In this document: in pieces, positions 44,950 through 53,683 of the stretch
Layout of the letters: every line of letters begins with the position of its first letter
Position numbering within the stretch: position 1 is the first letter of the stretch
NCBI RefSeq assembly: GCF_012844305.1
Contig: NZ_JABANE010000025.1
Location: forward strand, 29,079 to 93,078
Reading direction: 5' to 3'
From: Flammeovirga aprica JL-4
GTDB lineage: Bacteria > Bacteroidota > Bacteroidia > Cytophagales > Flammeovirgaceae
DNA length: 64,000 nt
Program-made: the position numbers and the translations under genes
Notes under the pieces: model-generated
Database searches by the model: none
Told to the model about the DNA's origin: nothing
Seen by the model: only the letters and a program-made list of their open reading frames with translations

Positions 44950-45468
44950 TTACCAATGAATTGTTTCAGATATTTTTTTAATATCAAACAACCAACTCAC
45001 TTTTTTCCCATTGCACTTTAAGTGGAGCATATTTCTCTGATCTTGATGTACATCATAAAGAATAGTATTTTTCACCTGAAGATCTTTCACTTTTCTAATA
45101 TTTTGCACTTCAAGGTAAACCCAAAGCGATTGTATATCTCTCTTCTCGTCTGTCTCTTTCCCCACCCAAGTCAGTTTCACTGCCTTTTCATTGATTTTTA
45201 ATTGAAGGTTTTCTTGAAGGTATTTCAAAATCCATTCATCACTCTGAGGGTGTTCTTTTTCAGTAAACAAATGCAATTCAGGACCGCCACTCAGCACAAT
45301 AGCATCTTCCAAGTCATCAAAAAACACTTTCATCGCTATTTCCATCCCTTTTGTCTCCTCATTATAATTCATTTCACATACACTTAAATGAATAGGGTGA
45401 AAATTAAGACCTATAGTTAAAAGAATATTAAATAGGACAATGGAAGGTTTTATCATTAAAAAGTTCAT
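44950..45468 (-). CDS. DUF6702-type periplasmic protein
   Basis: A 172-aa protein with a hydrophobic N-terminal signal (about residues 5-22) and a beta-rich mature part: HPIHLSVCEMNYNEETKGMEIAMKVFFDDLEDAI at the front and NMLHLKCNGKKVSWLFDIKK at the end. This matches the DUF6702 pattern common in Bacteroidota, often near zinc metalloproteases or gliding genes. Function unknown. Lies 91 bp upstream of the T9SS cargo gene on the same strand. Confidence 0.78.
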   Translation of the reverse strand: MNFLMIKPSIVLFNILLTIGLNFHPIHLSVCEMNYNEETKGMEIAMKVFFDDLEDAIVLSGGPELHLFTEKEHPQSDEWILKYLQENLQLKINEKAVKLTWVGKETDEKRDIQSLWVYLEVQNIRKVKDLQVKNTILYDVHQDQRNMLHLKCNGKKVSWLFDIKKISETIHW

Positions 45469-45702
45469 ATAAAAAACGGAATTGATTATGTTTATTATCG
45501 AGGTTAAAATATGATTCTATAAAATATAAACTCTGAATTTCTCTTTTTATTTAAGACTACTCAACGCAATTGATAGTTTCGTTAAATATTTTTTTTATTT
45601 TTATCATAAAGTTAGTAAATACAATAAAAACAGGAATTCTAAATTTATTATTACTCATAAAAGTCTAAATTTCTGTAATCAATCTGAAACTATAATTTAC
45701 AA

Positions 45703-46076
45703 ATGGGAAAAAAATACTTGTTGCTGAAGACAGTTCAGTTATACAAAATATCACTCGCAAAGTTTTACAATTCCAAAATTACGAAATCATTTCAGTTAAA
45801 AATGGTCAGCAAGTTTTAGACAAACTTAATAAAGATCATTATGATGCTATACTTCTAGACATTAATATGCCTGTTATGGATGGTATGGAATGCGCTCAAA
45901 AAATTAGAGCATTAGACGATGACTCAAAAAATAATGTTCCGATTGTAGCTATTACTGGAAATGCGAAAAATTACAGCATGGATGACTTCAAAGCTGTGGG
46001 CATCAACGAATATTTACCAAAACCATTGAACTTCGACAACCTAGTCAATGTGGTAAACAAAGTCACAAATAATTAA
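45703..46076 (+). CDS. Single-domain response regulator, start separated by an A7 frameshift
   Basis: Reads as a complete CheY-like receiver if one base is added at the A7 run (45708-45714): MGKKILVAEDSSVIQ, acidic pair Glu9/Asp10, phospho-acceptor Asp53 in LLDINMPVMDG, Thr85 in VAITGNA and Lys107 in YLPKPLNF, about 124 aa. Without the shift the ATG at 45703 soon hits a stop, and the receiver frame has an upstream TAA with no start before Met56. It may be a sequencing error, a true mutation, or slippage at A AAA AAA. No output domain. The small gene at 46148 follows. Confidence 0.72.
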
Positions 46077-46147
46077 AAATCCTTACTTCCCTGCGAAGAT
46101 TTCAACTGAATAAGTTACATTGCAAACTGTAATTTATTCAGTTTTTT

Positions 46148-46441
46148 ATGTCTAATACGAAAAAGGTTATTCTTAAACCCACTAAAGGTTTACAAACAAA
46201 ACTTGAAGATTTATTTGCTGAAACAGAATACAACCTTCGATACGAAAAGGGAAGTTTCAAATCAGGATACTGTTTGATCAAAAATGCCAAAGTGGCTATT
46301 ATCAATAAATATTACAGTCAGGAAGGGAAAATTCAATCTATGATTGATATCCTCAATCAGATCACAATTGACAGTTCTGTACTCAGTGAGAAAAACCAAG
46401 AACTTTATGCAACTGTAACTCAAGAAGGGTTCAGTCTGTAA
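46148..46441 (+). CDS. Small conserved hypothetical protein
   Basis: A 97-aa soluble protein: MSNTKKVILKPTKGLQTKLEDLFAETEYNLRYEKGSFKSGYCLIKNAKVAIINKYYSQEGK... The mixed alpha/beta pattern and the position 26 bp before a metallo-beta-lactamase gene suggest a real gene conserved in this group. No motif tells its function. The run KSGYCLIKNAKVAIINKYYS resembles a beta hairpin core. Confidence 0.68.
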   Translation: MSNTKKVILKPTKGLQTKLEDLFAETEYNLRYEKGSFKSGYCLIKNAKVAIINKYYSQEGKIQSMIDILNQITIDSSVLSEKNQELYATVTQEGFSL

Positions 46442-46466
46442 TTACAATTTCATTTTTTTGGTAATT

Positions 46467-47237
46467 ATGAAAATTACATTTTTAGGTACTGGCACTTCAC
46501 AAGGAGTGCCCATTATTGGCTGTGAGTGTGAAGTCTGCAAATCCATAGAATTTAAAAATAAAAGGCTGCGTTCTTCTATTCATATTGAAACAGATGACCA
46601 TAAAAGTCTTATTATCGATTCTGGTCCCGATTTCCGTCAGCAGGTACTTCGAGAAAGAATTACAAAGCTAGATGGGCTGATCTTCACACATCAGCATAAA
46701 GATCACACAGCAGGAATGGATGACATCCGTGGCTTTTATTTTCTGAATAACATGAAGCCAATTAACCTATACGGCACTGAAGGAGTATTCAATCAGCTTA
46801 AACAGGAGTTCAGTTATATGTTTGTGGAAGACAAATATCCTGGCGTTCCATCGGTTGATCTTCATGAAATCAAAAAAGATGAAAATTTCACAATTGGAGA
46901 CACCTTAATTACTCCTGTGGAAGTGTGGCACAGAAAGCTACCTGTGATGGGATACAGAATTAAAAACTTTGCCTATATCACAGATGCCAATAGAATTGAT
47001 CCTGATCAGATGGAAAAACTGAAAGATTTAGACGTTTTAGTTTTGAATGCTTTACAACATAAACCCCATCAATCTCATTACACATTAGAAGAAGCACTTG
47101 AGGTCATTGAGGAATTAAAACCTAAACAAGCCTACCTTACACATATAAGTCACAACCTTGGATTACATTCCGAAGTAGAAAAAACACTACCTAACAATGT
47201 ATCAATAAGTTATGACGGTCTGAGCATAACGATCTAA
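46467..47237 (+). CDS. Metallo-beta-lactamase-fold hydrolase (PhnP/RNase Z-like)
   Basis: A 256-aa protein started at the ATG at 46467; a TTG at 46458 would add three residues. N terminus MKITFLGTGTSQGVPIIGCECEVC with a cysteine pair, metal motif THQHKDHTAGMDD (HxHxDH), a later Asp in ITDANRI and His in LTHISHNLG. This set fits the PhnP-like phosphodiesterase branch, which cleaves cyclic phosphates or nucleic acid-like esters. Substrate unknown. Terminated by a strong hairpin. Confidence 0.88.
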   Translation: MKITFLGTGTSQGVPIIGCECEVCKSIEFKNKRLRSSIHIETDDHKSLIIDSGPDFRQQVLRERITKLDGLIFTHQHKDHTAGMDDIRGFYFLNNMKPINLYGTEGVFNQLKQEFSYMFVEDKYPGVPSVDLHEIKKDENFTIGDTLITPVEVWHRKLPVMGYRIKNFAYITDANRIDPDQMEKLKDLDVLVLNALQHKPHQSHYTLEEALEVIEELKPKQAYLTHISHNLGLHSEVEKTLPNNVSISYDGLSITI

Positions 47238-47240
47238 ACG

Positions 47241-47282
47241 AAAAAAGCTCATTAAACATCAACTGTCTAATGAGCTTTTTTT
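47241..47282. terminator. Bidirectional terminator
   Basis: Stem AAAAAAGCTCATTA (47241-47254) with TAATGAGCTTTTTT (47268-47281), between the hydrolase and psd genes, which converge. Confidence 0.92.
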
Positions 47283-47295
47283 ATCGTCTTTTATA

Positions 47296-47961
47296 CTATG
47301 CTGAAGGCAATTCTGCAATAATTGTCTCGCCTCCTCTAGTTTTTTGTTCTAAGTTAACATTGATTTTAGCATCAAGTGGCAAGAAAACGTCGATTCTAGA
47401 ACCGAACTTGATAAAACCAAACTCTTCACCTTGCTTTACTTCATCCCCTTCTTTCACGTACCATCTGATTCGTCTTGCCAAAGCACCTGCAATCTGACGG
47501 TAAAGAACTTGGATTCCATTTTTATTTTCAGTCACGAAAGTAGTTCTTTCATTATCTGTACTTGACTTAGGGTGCCAAGCTACTAAGAACTTACCAGGGT
47601 GATACTTAAAAAACTTTACAACTCCAGAGATAGGATTTTTACTTAAATGAACATTCAACGGAGACATAAAGATAGAAACCTGAATTCTCTTCTCATTGAA
47701 ATATTCTTCCTCACTTGTCTCCTCAATCACAACAACCTTACCATCGGCAGGTGCTATGACAAGGTTTTCGCCTTGAGGTATTGTTCTTCTAGGATTTCTG
47801 AAAAACTGAAGAATTAATAAAAATAATATAGTACTTACTATTAAAACTATTGCATGCACTGTTGTTGCTTCAGGCATATAATAGTAAAGTGGCGCATTTA
47901 GGACTGTCAGTAAAATTAATAACGATATAAGTAATGAATGTCCTTCCCTGTGTATTGTCAT
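47296..47961 (-). CDS. psd: Phosphatidylserine decarboxylase (short type)
   Basis: A 221-aa enzyme making phosphatidylethanolamine from phosphatidylserine. Two N-terminal membrane segments (about 9-29 and 36-53), the ILVIAPADGKV-like ENLVIAPADGKVVVIEE, SIFMSPLNVHLSKNPISG and the self-cleavage site FGS (Gly187-Ser188) in GFIKFGSRIDVF, where Ser188 becomes the pyruvoyl group. Length fits the short, archaeal-type family used in Bacteroidota. No pssA next to it. Confidence 0.94.
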   Translation of the reverse strand: MTIHREGHSLLISLLILLTVLNAPLYYYMPEATTVHAIVLIVSTILFLLILQFFRNPRRTIPQGENLVIAPADGKVVVIEETSEEEYFNEKRIQVSIFMSPLNVHLSKNPISGVVKFFKYHPGKFLVAWHPKSSTDNERTTFVTENKNGIQVLYRQIAGALARRIRWYVKEGDEVKQGEEFGFIKFGSRIDVFLPLDAKINVNLEQKTRGGETIIAELPSA

Positions 47962-48099
47962 GAATGTGTTTGTAATAAACTATTTATTATCGCCGGTCAA
48001 CTAATCTCGTTCTTCTCTTTAATGAGAGAAACGCCGGCTAATGATAAAACATACAAATGTAGTACTTCTTCTGAAATTATTATCTTAATTTGATTAAAA

Positions 48100-49071
48100 C
48101 TAATGGCCTGCGCCAATAATTTTTAACCTTTTTCTATTCCTTTTCTCTTTCTTTTGAAGTTTTTGTTGCTGTTTTTCAGACTTTGTCTTCTTACGTTTAC
48201 TTCGGTTGGGCTGTCCTCTATGAACATCACCATACTTCTGATTCTGTCTATACTTATAGATATTTCCTCTTACCACAGCACCTCCTAATACGGCATGAGA
48301 ATGTTCTTGTTGTATTCCACACGTTTTTATAGGACAAAGCGGTTTTCGCTGTTTGATGGTATAAGCTACCTTCACCTCTGCAGACATTCTTGTAAGGAAA
48401 AAGGATGAACTCGTACTGCCTCCATACTCCAGAAGCCCGTTAGTAGGGATTTGAATGGATGAACTAGCGTAATAGAAGTTAGTACTCAACAAACCTGTAA
48501 TACTAATTCTATCAGTGACATATTTTGTATAACCTACTCCTAATCCTAGACCTAAACCTGAAGTTGCATTCCCTCCAGAAGTTGAAATTGTATCCGTTTC
48601 TGTTATCATCTGACCAGAGGTACTAATTGTACTTGTATGATAGGAAGGAGCTGCTCTCACGAAAAAACTTTCTTGAAAATAAGGTAGAAATGGATTCTTG
48701 AAATATTTCAAAAGATAGAAATCTCCATAAATTGTAAAATCCACAAAAGTTGCTTCAGATGAGGCCGTTTGAAATGGAGAGTTTGTTGAGTTAGAGTAAT
48801 AGGTATTAGCAAATCGAAACCCCACAGCTATTCCATCTTTCACTAAATAATCAGAAGATAAATTCCATCCCCAACCCCAGTTAGGAGCAGGACTGCTAAT
48901 TCCAGTAGCGGTATTCACTGCCGAAATACTTTCTTTCCATTTGCTTGAAAAAATATTTTCTGATTGAAATCCAATACCTGCCTTCCATACAGCATATTGA
49001 GCCTTTCCTTCTTTAGAAAAGCACAACAAAAAAGCAACTATCATTAGTTTATAAAAAAAATTACGAGGCAT
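48100..49071 (-). CDS. Outer-membrane protein with basic C-terminal tail
   Basis: A 323-aa protein with signal peptide (cleavage after GKAQ, about residue 25). Residues 26-250 show alternating beta strands (WKAGIGFQSENIFSS, GLGLGLGVGYTKYVTDRISITGLLSTNFYY, MSAEVKVAYTIKQRKP) like a small outer-membrane barrel. The last 50 residues are extremely basic (RSKRKKTKSEKQQQKLQKK, then EKRNRKRLK) and probably disordered. Such a tail is unusual for a barrel protein and might bind nucleic acid, LPS or peptidoglycan, but there is no direct evidence. Function unknown. Confidence 0.72.
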   Translation of the reverse strand: MPRNFFYKLMIVAFLLCFSKEGKAQYAVWKAGIGFQSENIFSSKWKESISAVNTATGISSPAPNWGWGWNLSSDYLVKDGIAVGFRFANTYYSNSTNSPFQTASSEATFVDFTIYGDFYLLKYFKNPFLPYFQESFFVRAAPSYHTSTISTSGQMITETDTISTSGGNATSGLGLGLGVGYTKYVTDRISITGLLSTNFYYASSSIQIPTNGLLEYGGSTSSSFFLTRMSAEVKVAYTIKQRKPLCPIKTCGIQQEHSHAVLGGAVVRGNIYKYRQNQKYGDVHRGQPNRSKRKKTKSEKQQQKLQKKEKRNRKRLKIIGAGH

Positions 49072-49174
49072 TAATCTAGATTTCTATTTTGATAAGATAT
49101 AAAACTCCTATGCAACTACTATGCAAGTTTGGTTTTTATCCGATAAATATATTCTATTTTAGACCCAATAGGGC

Positions 49175-49246
49175 AAAAAAAAGAGTTCCCGAAACTCGAA
49201 AACTCTTTCCTCTTAAACTAAACTAACAAACAAACTTTCAACTAAT
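49175..49246 (-). repeat. 3'-UTR cassette, copy A
   Basis: A 26-nt motif (49221-49246) followed on the minus strand by a terminator hairpin AAAGAGTT/AACTCTTT (49180-49187, 49201-49208) and T-run. It lies 28 bp after the stop of the 116-aa gene. The motif differs from copies B and C at a single base. Confidence 0.8.
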
Positions 49247-49273
49247 AAAATCTTTAGGTTATTAGTAGATCCA

Positions 49274-49624
49274 CTAAGATGCCTGACGCACCTCAACATC
49301 TTCGATCAGTGATGTCATGTTCTCTAAAACACGATCAACCACAAATGATGGAGCTTCTCTACTTATTATATTTTGATAATCTTCTCTAGTATAGAAGAGA
49401 TTTAAATTTCTAGATTGGCTGAACAATTCAAAAATTCGTGATTCTACATATTGTTGTAATGCAAAATTGAATAATGCTGTAGTATCAACTTCTTCGTTTT
49501 CACTGTTAATAATCACATCATAGATTGGTGTCATCACACCCTCTAATTGTGTTATTTTAAGTGTCCCGTAAATTGTTTCATTTGAAGATAGGTCTGAATA
49601 AACGAAGTTAAATTTGATAATCAT
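49274..49624 (-). CDS. Small protein, tandem family member 1
   Basis: A 116-aa soluble protein with no signal peptide. N-terminal half beta-like (MIIKFNFVYSDLSSNETIYGTLKITQLEG), C-terminal half helical. It is a paralog of the 117-aa protein at 50031: shared pattern FALQQYVESRIFELF vs GINQFAETRVYETF, a TREDYQNIISREA vs TLEDYYTVLSKEL block, and closing EVRQAS vs EVELRNAS. I do not recognise the family and no function can be named. Confidence 0.68.
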   Translation of the reverse strand: MIIKFNFVYSDLSSNETIYGTLKITQLEGVMTPIYDVIINSENEEVDTTALFNFALQQYVESRIFELFSQSRNLNLFYTREDYQNIISREAPSFVVDRVLENMTSLIEDVEVRQAS

Positions 49625-50030
49625 CTAGGTTACTATTTTAAAATGTCAGCGATATAATTATTTGTAGATCTTTGTTAAATCCACGTTTGCAAACAAGTAA
49701 ATTTCAAGTAAGTGCACAAAAAAATAATAGTAAAAGATACACGAATAAAGGAATAATACAACATTTTCTTTCTTTAAACGCATTTAAACGGCTATTATAC
49801 ATTATTTTTAGTAAACAAGTTTTAATAAATGAATATTAGCTCACGGTCATATTTTTCAGAATATTATTTTCTCTTCTTGAAATATTCCTCATAAAATGAA
49901 AAAATACAAGGGTATAAAACAAAAAAAGAACCTGTAAAAATCACAGGTTCTTTCTCAACTAACAAACAAACTTCCAACTAATTTTTTAAGCAATAAGCTA
50001 TTTTATGGGTTGTAATATTTTAATATCTTA
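49625..50030. other. Intergenic stretch holding cassette copy B
   Basis: 406 bp, very AT-rich. The only structure is the 3'-UTR cassette at 49921-49982, listed separately. I see no gene; a promoter for the 116-aa gene must lie here but no clear TAnnTTTG was found. Confidence 0.5.
49921..49982 (-). repeat. 3'-UTR cassette, copy B
   Basis: 26-nt motif at 49957-49982, identical to that of copy C, followed on the minus strand by the hairpin AAAGAACCTGT/ACAGGTTCTTT (49925-49935, 49943-49953) and a T-run. It ends the transcript of the 117-aa gene, 48 bp after its stop. Confidence 0.82.
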
Positions 50031-50384
50031 CTAAGAAGCATTTCTTAATTCTACTTCTGTTTCAAGAATTTCAAACTCAAGTAATTTATCTTTGATTAAG
50101 TCAAAAGATAATTCTTTAGATAGGACGGTATAATAATCTTCCAATGTTGCTTCTATACATTGTTCTCTGAACTCTAAAAAGGTTTCATAAACTCTTGTTT
50201 CAGCAAATTGATTGATTCCCATCTTCAACAACTTCAATCGTTCGATCTCTGTTAATCGTTCCCCGTTTGTCTCTACATCATATCTAAGTAAGTTGTGCTT
50301 AGAAGTAACTTTTAAAAACACTGAGAAATTGATATCAGAATACTTCAATTCTCCTTCTAATGTAATTTTATGATATATATTCAT
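50031..50384 (-). CDS. Small protein, tandem family member 2
   Basis: A 117-aa protein without signal peptide, paralogous to the proteins at 49274 and 50701. First half beta-like (MNIYHKITLEGELKYSDINFSVFLKVTSKHN), second half helical (ETRVYETFLEFREQCIEATLEDYYTVLSKELSFDLIKDKLLEF). It ends in ELRNAS like member 1. Its own transcription unit with a 3'-UTR cassette. Function unknown. Confidence 0.68.
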   Translation of the reverse strand: MNIYHKITLEGELKYSDINFSVFLKVTSKHNLLRYDVETNGERLTEIERLKLLKMGINQFAETRVYETFLEFREQCIEATLEDYYTVLSKELSFDLIKDKLLEFEILETEVELRNAS

Positions 50385-50700
50385 GGGACTTGCGATTTAA
50401 TAGGAACGAAATATTTATATTATTCAAGGCCGAGCGACTTTGTTTAATAACTCTAAATAATTGTAAATATTTCAATTGTACAATATTAATAACCGTATGA
50501 TATACAATTTATTAGAAAAGTGATATGAATTACTTTATATCCTTATATTTTAAAATGTTTTTTTTCTAAGTTAAGGGAACTTTTTAAGGATGATATAATT
50601 CGTTCATTATGAATGAAAAAAGAAAAATATTAAAAAAACAAAAAGTTAAAAAACAAAAAAAAGTACCAATCTGAGACTGGTACTTGCAAATTCTTTCTAA
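50385..50700. other. Intergenic stretch with terminator of member 3
   Basis: 316 bp, AT-rich, no gene. Contains the hairpin AAGTACCA/TGGTACTT (50661-50668, 50678-50685) with a T-run on the minus strand, the terminator of the 85-aa gene. Unlike its neighbours, this terminator lacks the 26-nt motif. Confidence 0.6.
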
Positions 50701-50958
50701 TTATAGGAGATCAACTTTTTTTAGAATATCCAAAGGTATTTCTTTAGATAGTTCATCAATACAATCTTGTAATGACACTTGCCTTTTTGTTTTTCTTAAA
50801 AATAGAAAACGTTCATAAAGCAATGATTTGCATTCGTTTAGTGTTATTTTCTCGTTTGTGGTTTGATGATTAACAGTTGACAAAGAATAATTTAAAGTAA
50901 GTGTAGACTTAGTAATGAAAGAATTTTGATAATAAGATTTAGTAGAGTGTACGGTCAT
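50701..50958 (-). CDS. Small protein, tandem family member 3 (short)
   Basis: An 85-aa protein that aligns with the C-terminal half of member 2: CKSLLYERFLFLRKTKRQVSLQDCIDELSKEIPLDILKK vs TRVYETFLEFREQCIEATLEDYYTVLSKELSFDLIKDK. It lacks the closing xRxAS tail and is shorter at the N terminus, so it may be a degenerating or specialised copy. The similarity to its neighbours is the main evidence that it is a real gene. Confidence 0.55.
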   Translation of the reverse strand: MTVHSTKSYYQNSFITKSTLTLNYSLSTVNHQTTNEKITLNECKSLLYERFLFLRKTKRQVSLQDCIDELSKEIPLDILKKVDLL

Positions 50959-51281
50959 ATAAACAGGTAATGTTAATAAGAAGTGTGTTAATAAGCCTTA
51001 ATATCAGTAATTTATATTTACCATCAAAGTAAAAATGTAACTTTAACACTTTAAACAAAAAAAGAATCCATAAAAATTATAGATTCTTTTCACTAAAACT
51101 AAACTAACAAACAAACTTCCAACTAATCGAATATTTTATAAAAGCTTACGCTTTATTATGTTCTAAACAATGTTTCTCTTTGATTACAATACTAAATAAG
51201 TTTATTTTTTACACTTATACAAATATTCATTTAAACTTATTTACATTTCTTTAAAAAATACTATTTCTAACCTATTCAATA
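50959..51281. other. Intergenic stretch holding cassette copy C
   Basis: 323 bp, AT-rich, no gene seen. Contains the cassette at 51061-51127. The 150 bp between the cassette and the stop of the SH3b gene hold no recognisable remnant. Confidence 0.5.
51061..51127 (-). repeat. 3'-UTR cassette, copy C
   Basis: 26-nt motif at 51102-51127, identical to copy B, followed on the minus strand by the hairpin AAAGAATC/GATTCTTT (51061-51068, 51082-51089) and a T-run. It is 155 bp past the stop of the DUF5675-SH3b gene. Confidence 0.8.
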
Positions 51282-52187
51282 CTACTTTTGAAGGTAATCT
51301 TGAAAAACAAATCCTTCCTTCCCTACAACGCTGACTTTCATCCATTTTCCAGCCTTCTCAAGCTCCTCAATTTCAGTCCCATTCTTTATTCCCTTAGGAG
51401 TTACCTTATTATCTCCTATCTCAGGTGTTTTCCTTATATTAAGATTACTTCCTTTCGTTTTTACAAAAAGCTTATCTTCCTTTTCCTGTATAAAATCAGA
51501 AGACACCCACCCTTCAATGGTCTCTACTTTAATTTTCATCCATTCATCATGATCTTCTAATAGTATTACTCTTTGGTTATTAGATAATTGATCAATGACG
51601 TTTCCTTTACTCGAAGGCTTATCCCTTAAATTCAGACTAGATTTTACATTTACCGTTGCTGTATCTCCTACTTTCAACGGACTTAATTCAATTTCATTTT
51701 CTTCTTCCTCAGGTACTGCTTTCACATCTATATTCTCTAATGATGTGACATCAAGTTTAAAAGAAGGACCTAACTCCAATATTTTATTCATGGTATTTCT
51801 TGAATTTAATATATCAAGGATACCATCTTTTTCAATCGTTCTTCTTTTGGTTTTCAATGCTATATCAGCATAATTTTCACCTACAAGAATACAGCCTTTA
51901 GTATCTGTGAAGAAATTACCGGAATGTATTAATATACTTGTCCTTCCGGGCACTTCCTTTCCGTCTGGAGTTTGAACATGGAAAGATCTATTGGCGTAGT
52001 TACCAAAATCTCTGAATACAGCCTTATATTCTCCTTCAGGTATACAAGAAATCCAGTTTCTATTTTCTTTCCATGGTAATTCAAGAGTGTCACACTCAAA
52101 AACCACATTACCTTCATCATCAACAATCGTCATTTTGCCAAGAGTCTGGAATTTGGAGTAAGTATTTCTAATCAGTGTTGCTTTCAT
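51282..52187 (-). CDS. DUF5675 protein with two SH3b domains
   Basis: A 301-aa protein without signal peptide. Residues 1-140 are a DUF5675 domain (CDTLELPWKENRNWISCIPEGEYKA, SILIHSGNFFTDTKGCILVGENY), a family seen in phage and secretion-linked loci and thought to be hydrolase-like (the His and Cys resemble YkuD-type active sites; inference). Two bacterial SH3 domains follow at about 172-235 (SSLNLRDKPSSKGNVIDQL...WMKIKVETIEGWVSSDFI) and 240-300 (SNLNIRKTPEIG...WMKVSVVGKEGFVFQDYL), which usually bind peptidoglycan. No phage genes surround it. Confidence 0.8.
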   Translation of the reverse strand: MKATLIRNTYSKFQTLGKMTIVDDEGNVVFECDTLELPWKENRNWISCIPEGEYKAVFRDFGNYANRSFHVQTPDGKEVPGRTSILIHSGNFFTDTKGCILVGENYADIALKTKRRTIEKDGILDILNSRNTMNKILELGPSFKLDVTSLENIDVKAVPEEEENEIELSPLKVGDTATVNVKSSLNLRDKPSSKGNVIDQLSNNQRVILLEDHDEWMKIKVETIEGWVSSDFIQEKEDKLFVKTKGSNLNIRKTPEIGDNKVTPKGIKNGTEIEELEKAGKWMKVSVVGKEGFVFQDYLQK

Positions 52188-52411
52188 ATTTTTATAAGTG
52201 TTAGAGCATTCATTTTCAATTTCAACATTAATTTACCGCTTTCACAACAATACTGTACTGAAAAACAATACAAATAGTATGGTATAGGGTATTTTTTTTA
52301 GCATATTCGCGTTATATTTTTTTTCGTCAATGTATACAGACATAATTAGTTTCTGATAATTATATCTGTTTACTAGTTATACAGTATACTAAAACTTCAA
52401 GAATCAGGGAA

Positions 52412-53683
52412 ATGAAAGTACTCATTCTTGGCTCTGGGGGTAGAGAACACACATTAGCGTGGAAGATCTCCCAAAGCGACAAGCTAACAAAGCTATATGC
52501 CGCTCCAGGTAATGCTGGAACTGCAGAAGTTGCACAAAATATCAGTATTTCAGCTACTGATTTTAAAAAACTTGGACAATTTGTTCAAGAAGAAGGTATC
52601 GACATGTTGATTGTTGGTCCTGAGGCACCACTTGTAGAGGGTGTAGCTGATTATTTTGCAGAGAATGAAAGCCTTTCTCATGTTAAGGTAATTGGTCCTA
52701 AAAAAGCAGGGGCTCTTTTGGAAGGTAGTAAAGACTACTCTAAAAAGTTCATGATGCGCCACAATATCCCAGCGGGTGCGTCTAAAACATTTACACTTGA
52801 AACGCTTGACAGTGGTTTTGCTTTCCTTGAAATGCAAAAACCTCCTTACGTTTTAAAAGCGGACGGTCTTGCGGCTGGTAAAGGTGTATTGATCATCAAC
52901 TCTTTAGAAGAGGCTAAAGCTTCATTAAAAGAAATGTTGAGCGGTCAATTTGGCGAAGCAAGTAAATCAGTGCTTGTAGAGCAATTCCTTGACGGTATCG
53001 AACTTTCTGTTTTTGTAATAACAGATGGTAAGAACTATGTAACTCTTCCTGAAGCGAAAGATTATAAGAGAATCGGCGAAGGTGACACTGGTCTTAATAC
53101 TGGTGGTATGGGAGCGGTTTCTCCTGTTCCTTTTGCAGATGAAGCATTTATGGAAGAAATCGATAAAACGATCGTTAAACCAACTATTGAAGGTTTGACA
53201 AAAGACGGTATCGATTACGTAGGATTTATTTTCTTTGGTCTAATCAAAGTAGACGGCAAGCCTTATGTTATTGAATACAATGCAAGAATGGGCGACCCTG
53301 AAACAGAAGTGGTTATTCCTAGAGTAAAAAGCGACTTATTAGAAGTACTTGATTTAGCGGCACAAGGTAGACTTGATGAGGCTAAAATCGAAATCGATGA
53401 AGATTTTGCTTCTACAGTAATGCTTGTTTCTGGTGGTTACCCTGAAGCTTACCAAAAAGGTAAGAAAATCACAGAAATTGATCAGGTGCAAGATGTAATT
53501 CCTTTCCATGCTGGAACAACTTTCAGTGAATTGGGTGAGGTGATTACAAGTGGCGGTAGAGTCATTGCTATGACTGCTAAAGGAAAAGATATGAACGAAG
53601 CACTTCAGAAATCTTTTGCGGCAGCGGAAACAGTGAAGTTTGATCAAAAATACTTCAGAAAAGATATCGGGTTTGACTTATAA
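52412..53683 (+). CDS. purD: Phosphoribosylamine--glycine ligase
   Basis: A 423-aa ATP-grasp enzyme of purine synthesis, joining glycine to phosphoribosylamine. Motifs: MKVLILGSGGREHTLAWKI, AAPGNAGTA, VGPEAPLVEGVAD, LKADGLAAGKGV, GLNTGGMGAVSPVP and EYNARMGDPETE. Typical length. purK follows 123 bp later on the same strand. Confidence 0.98.
   Translation: MKVLILGSGGREHTLAWKISQSDKLTKLYAAPGNAGTAEVAQNISISATDFKKLGQFVQEEGIDMLIVGPEAPLVEGVADYFAENESLSHVKVIGPKKAGALLEGSKDYSKKFMMRHNIPAGASKTFTLETLDSGFAFLEMQKPPYVLKADGLAAGKGVLIINSLEEAKASLKEMLSGQFGEASKSVLVEQFLDGIELSVFVITDGKNYVTLPEAKDYKRIGEGDTGLNTGGMGAVSPVPFADEAFMEEIDKTIVKPTIEGLTKDGIDYVGFIFFGLIKVDGKPYVIEYNARMGDPETEVVIPRVKSDLLEVLDLAAQGRLDEAKIEIDEDFASTVMLVSGGYPEAYQKGKKITEIDQVQDVIPFHAGTTFSELGEVITSGGRVIAMTAKGKDMNEALQKSFAAAETVKFDQKYFRKDIGFDL

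Noticed and set aside
49175..51127. CRISPR array from the repeated 26-nt motif
   Set aside because: Only three copies, 700-1150 bp apart, each attached to a terminator; no spacers and no cas genes.
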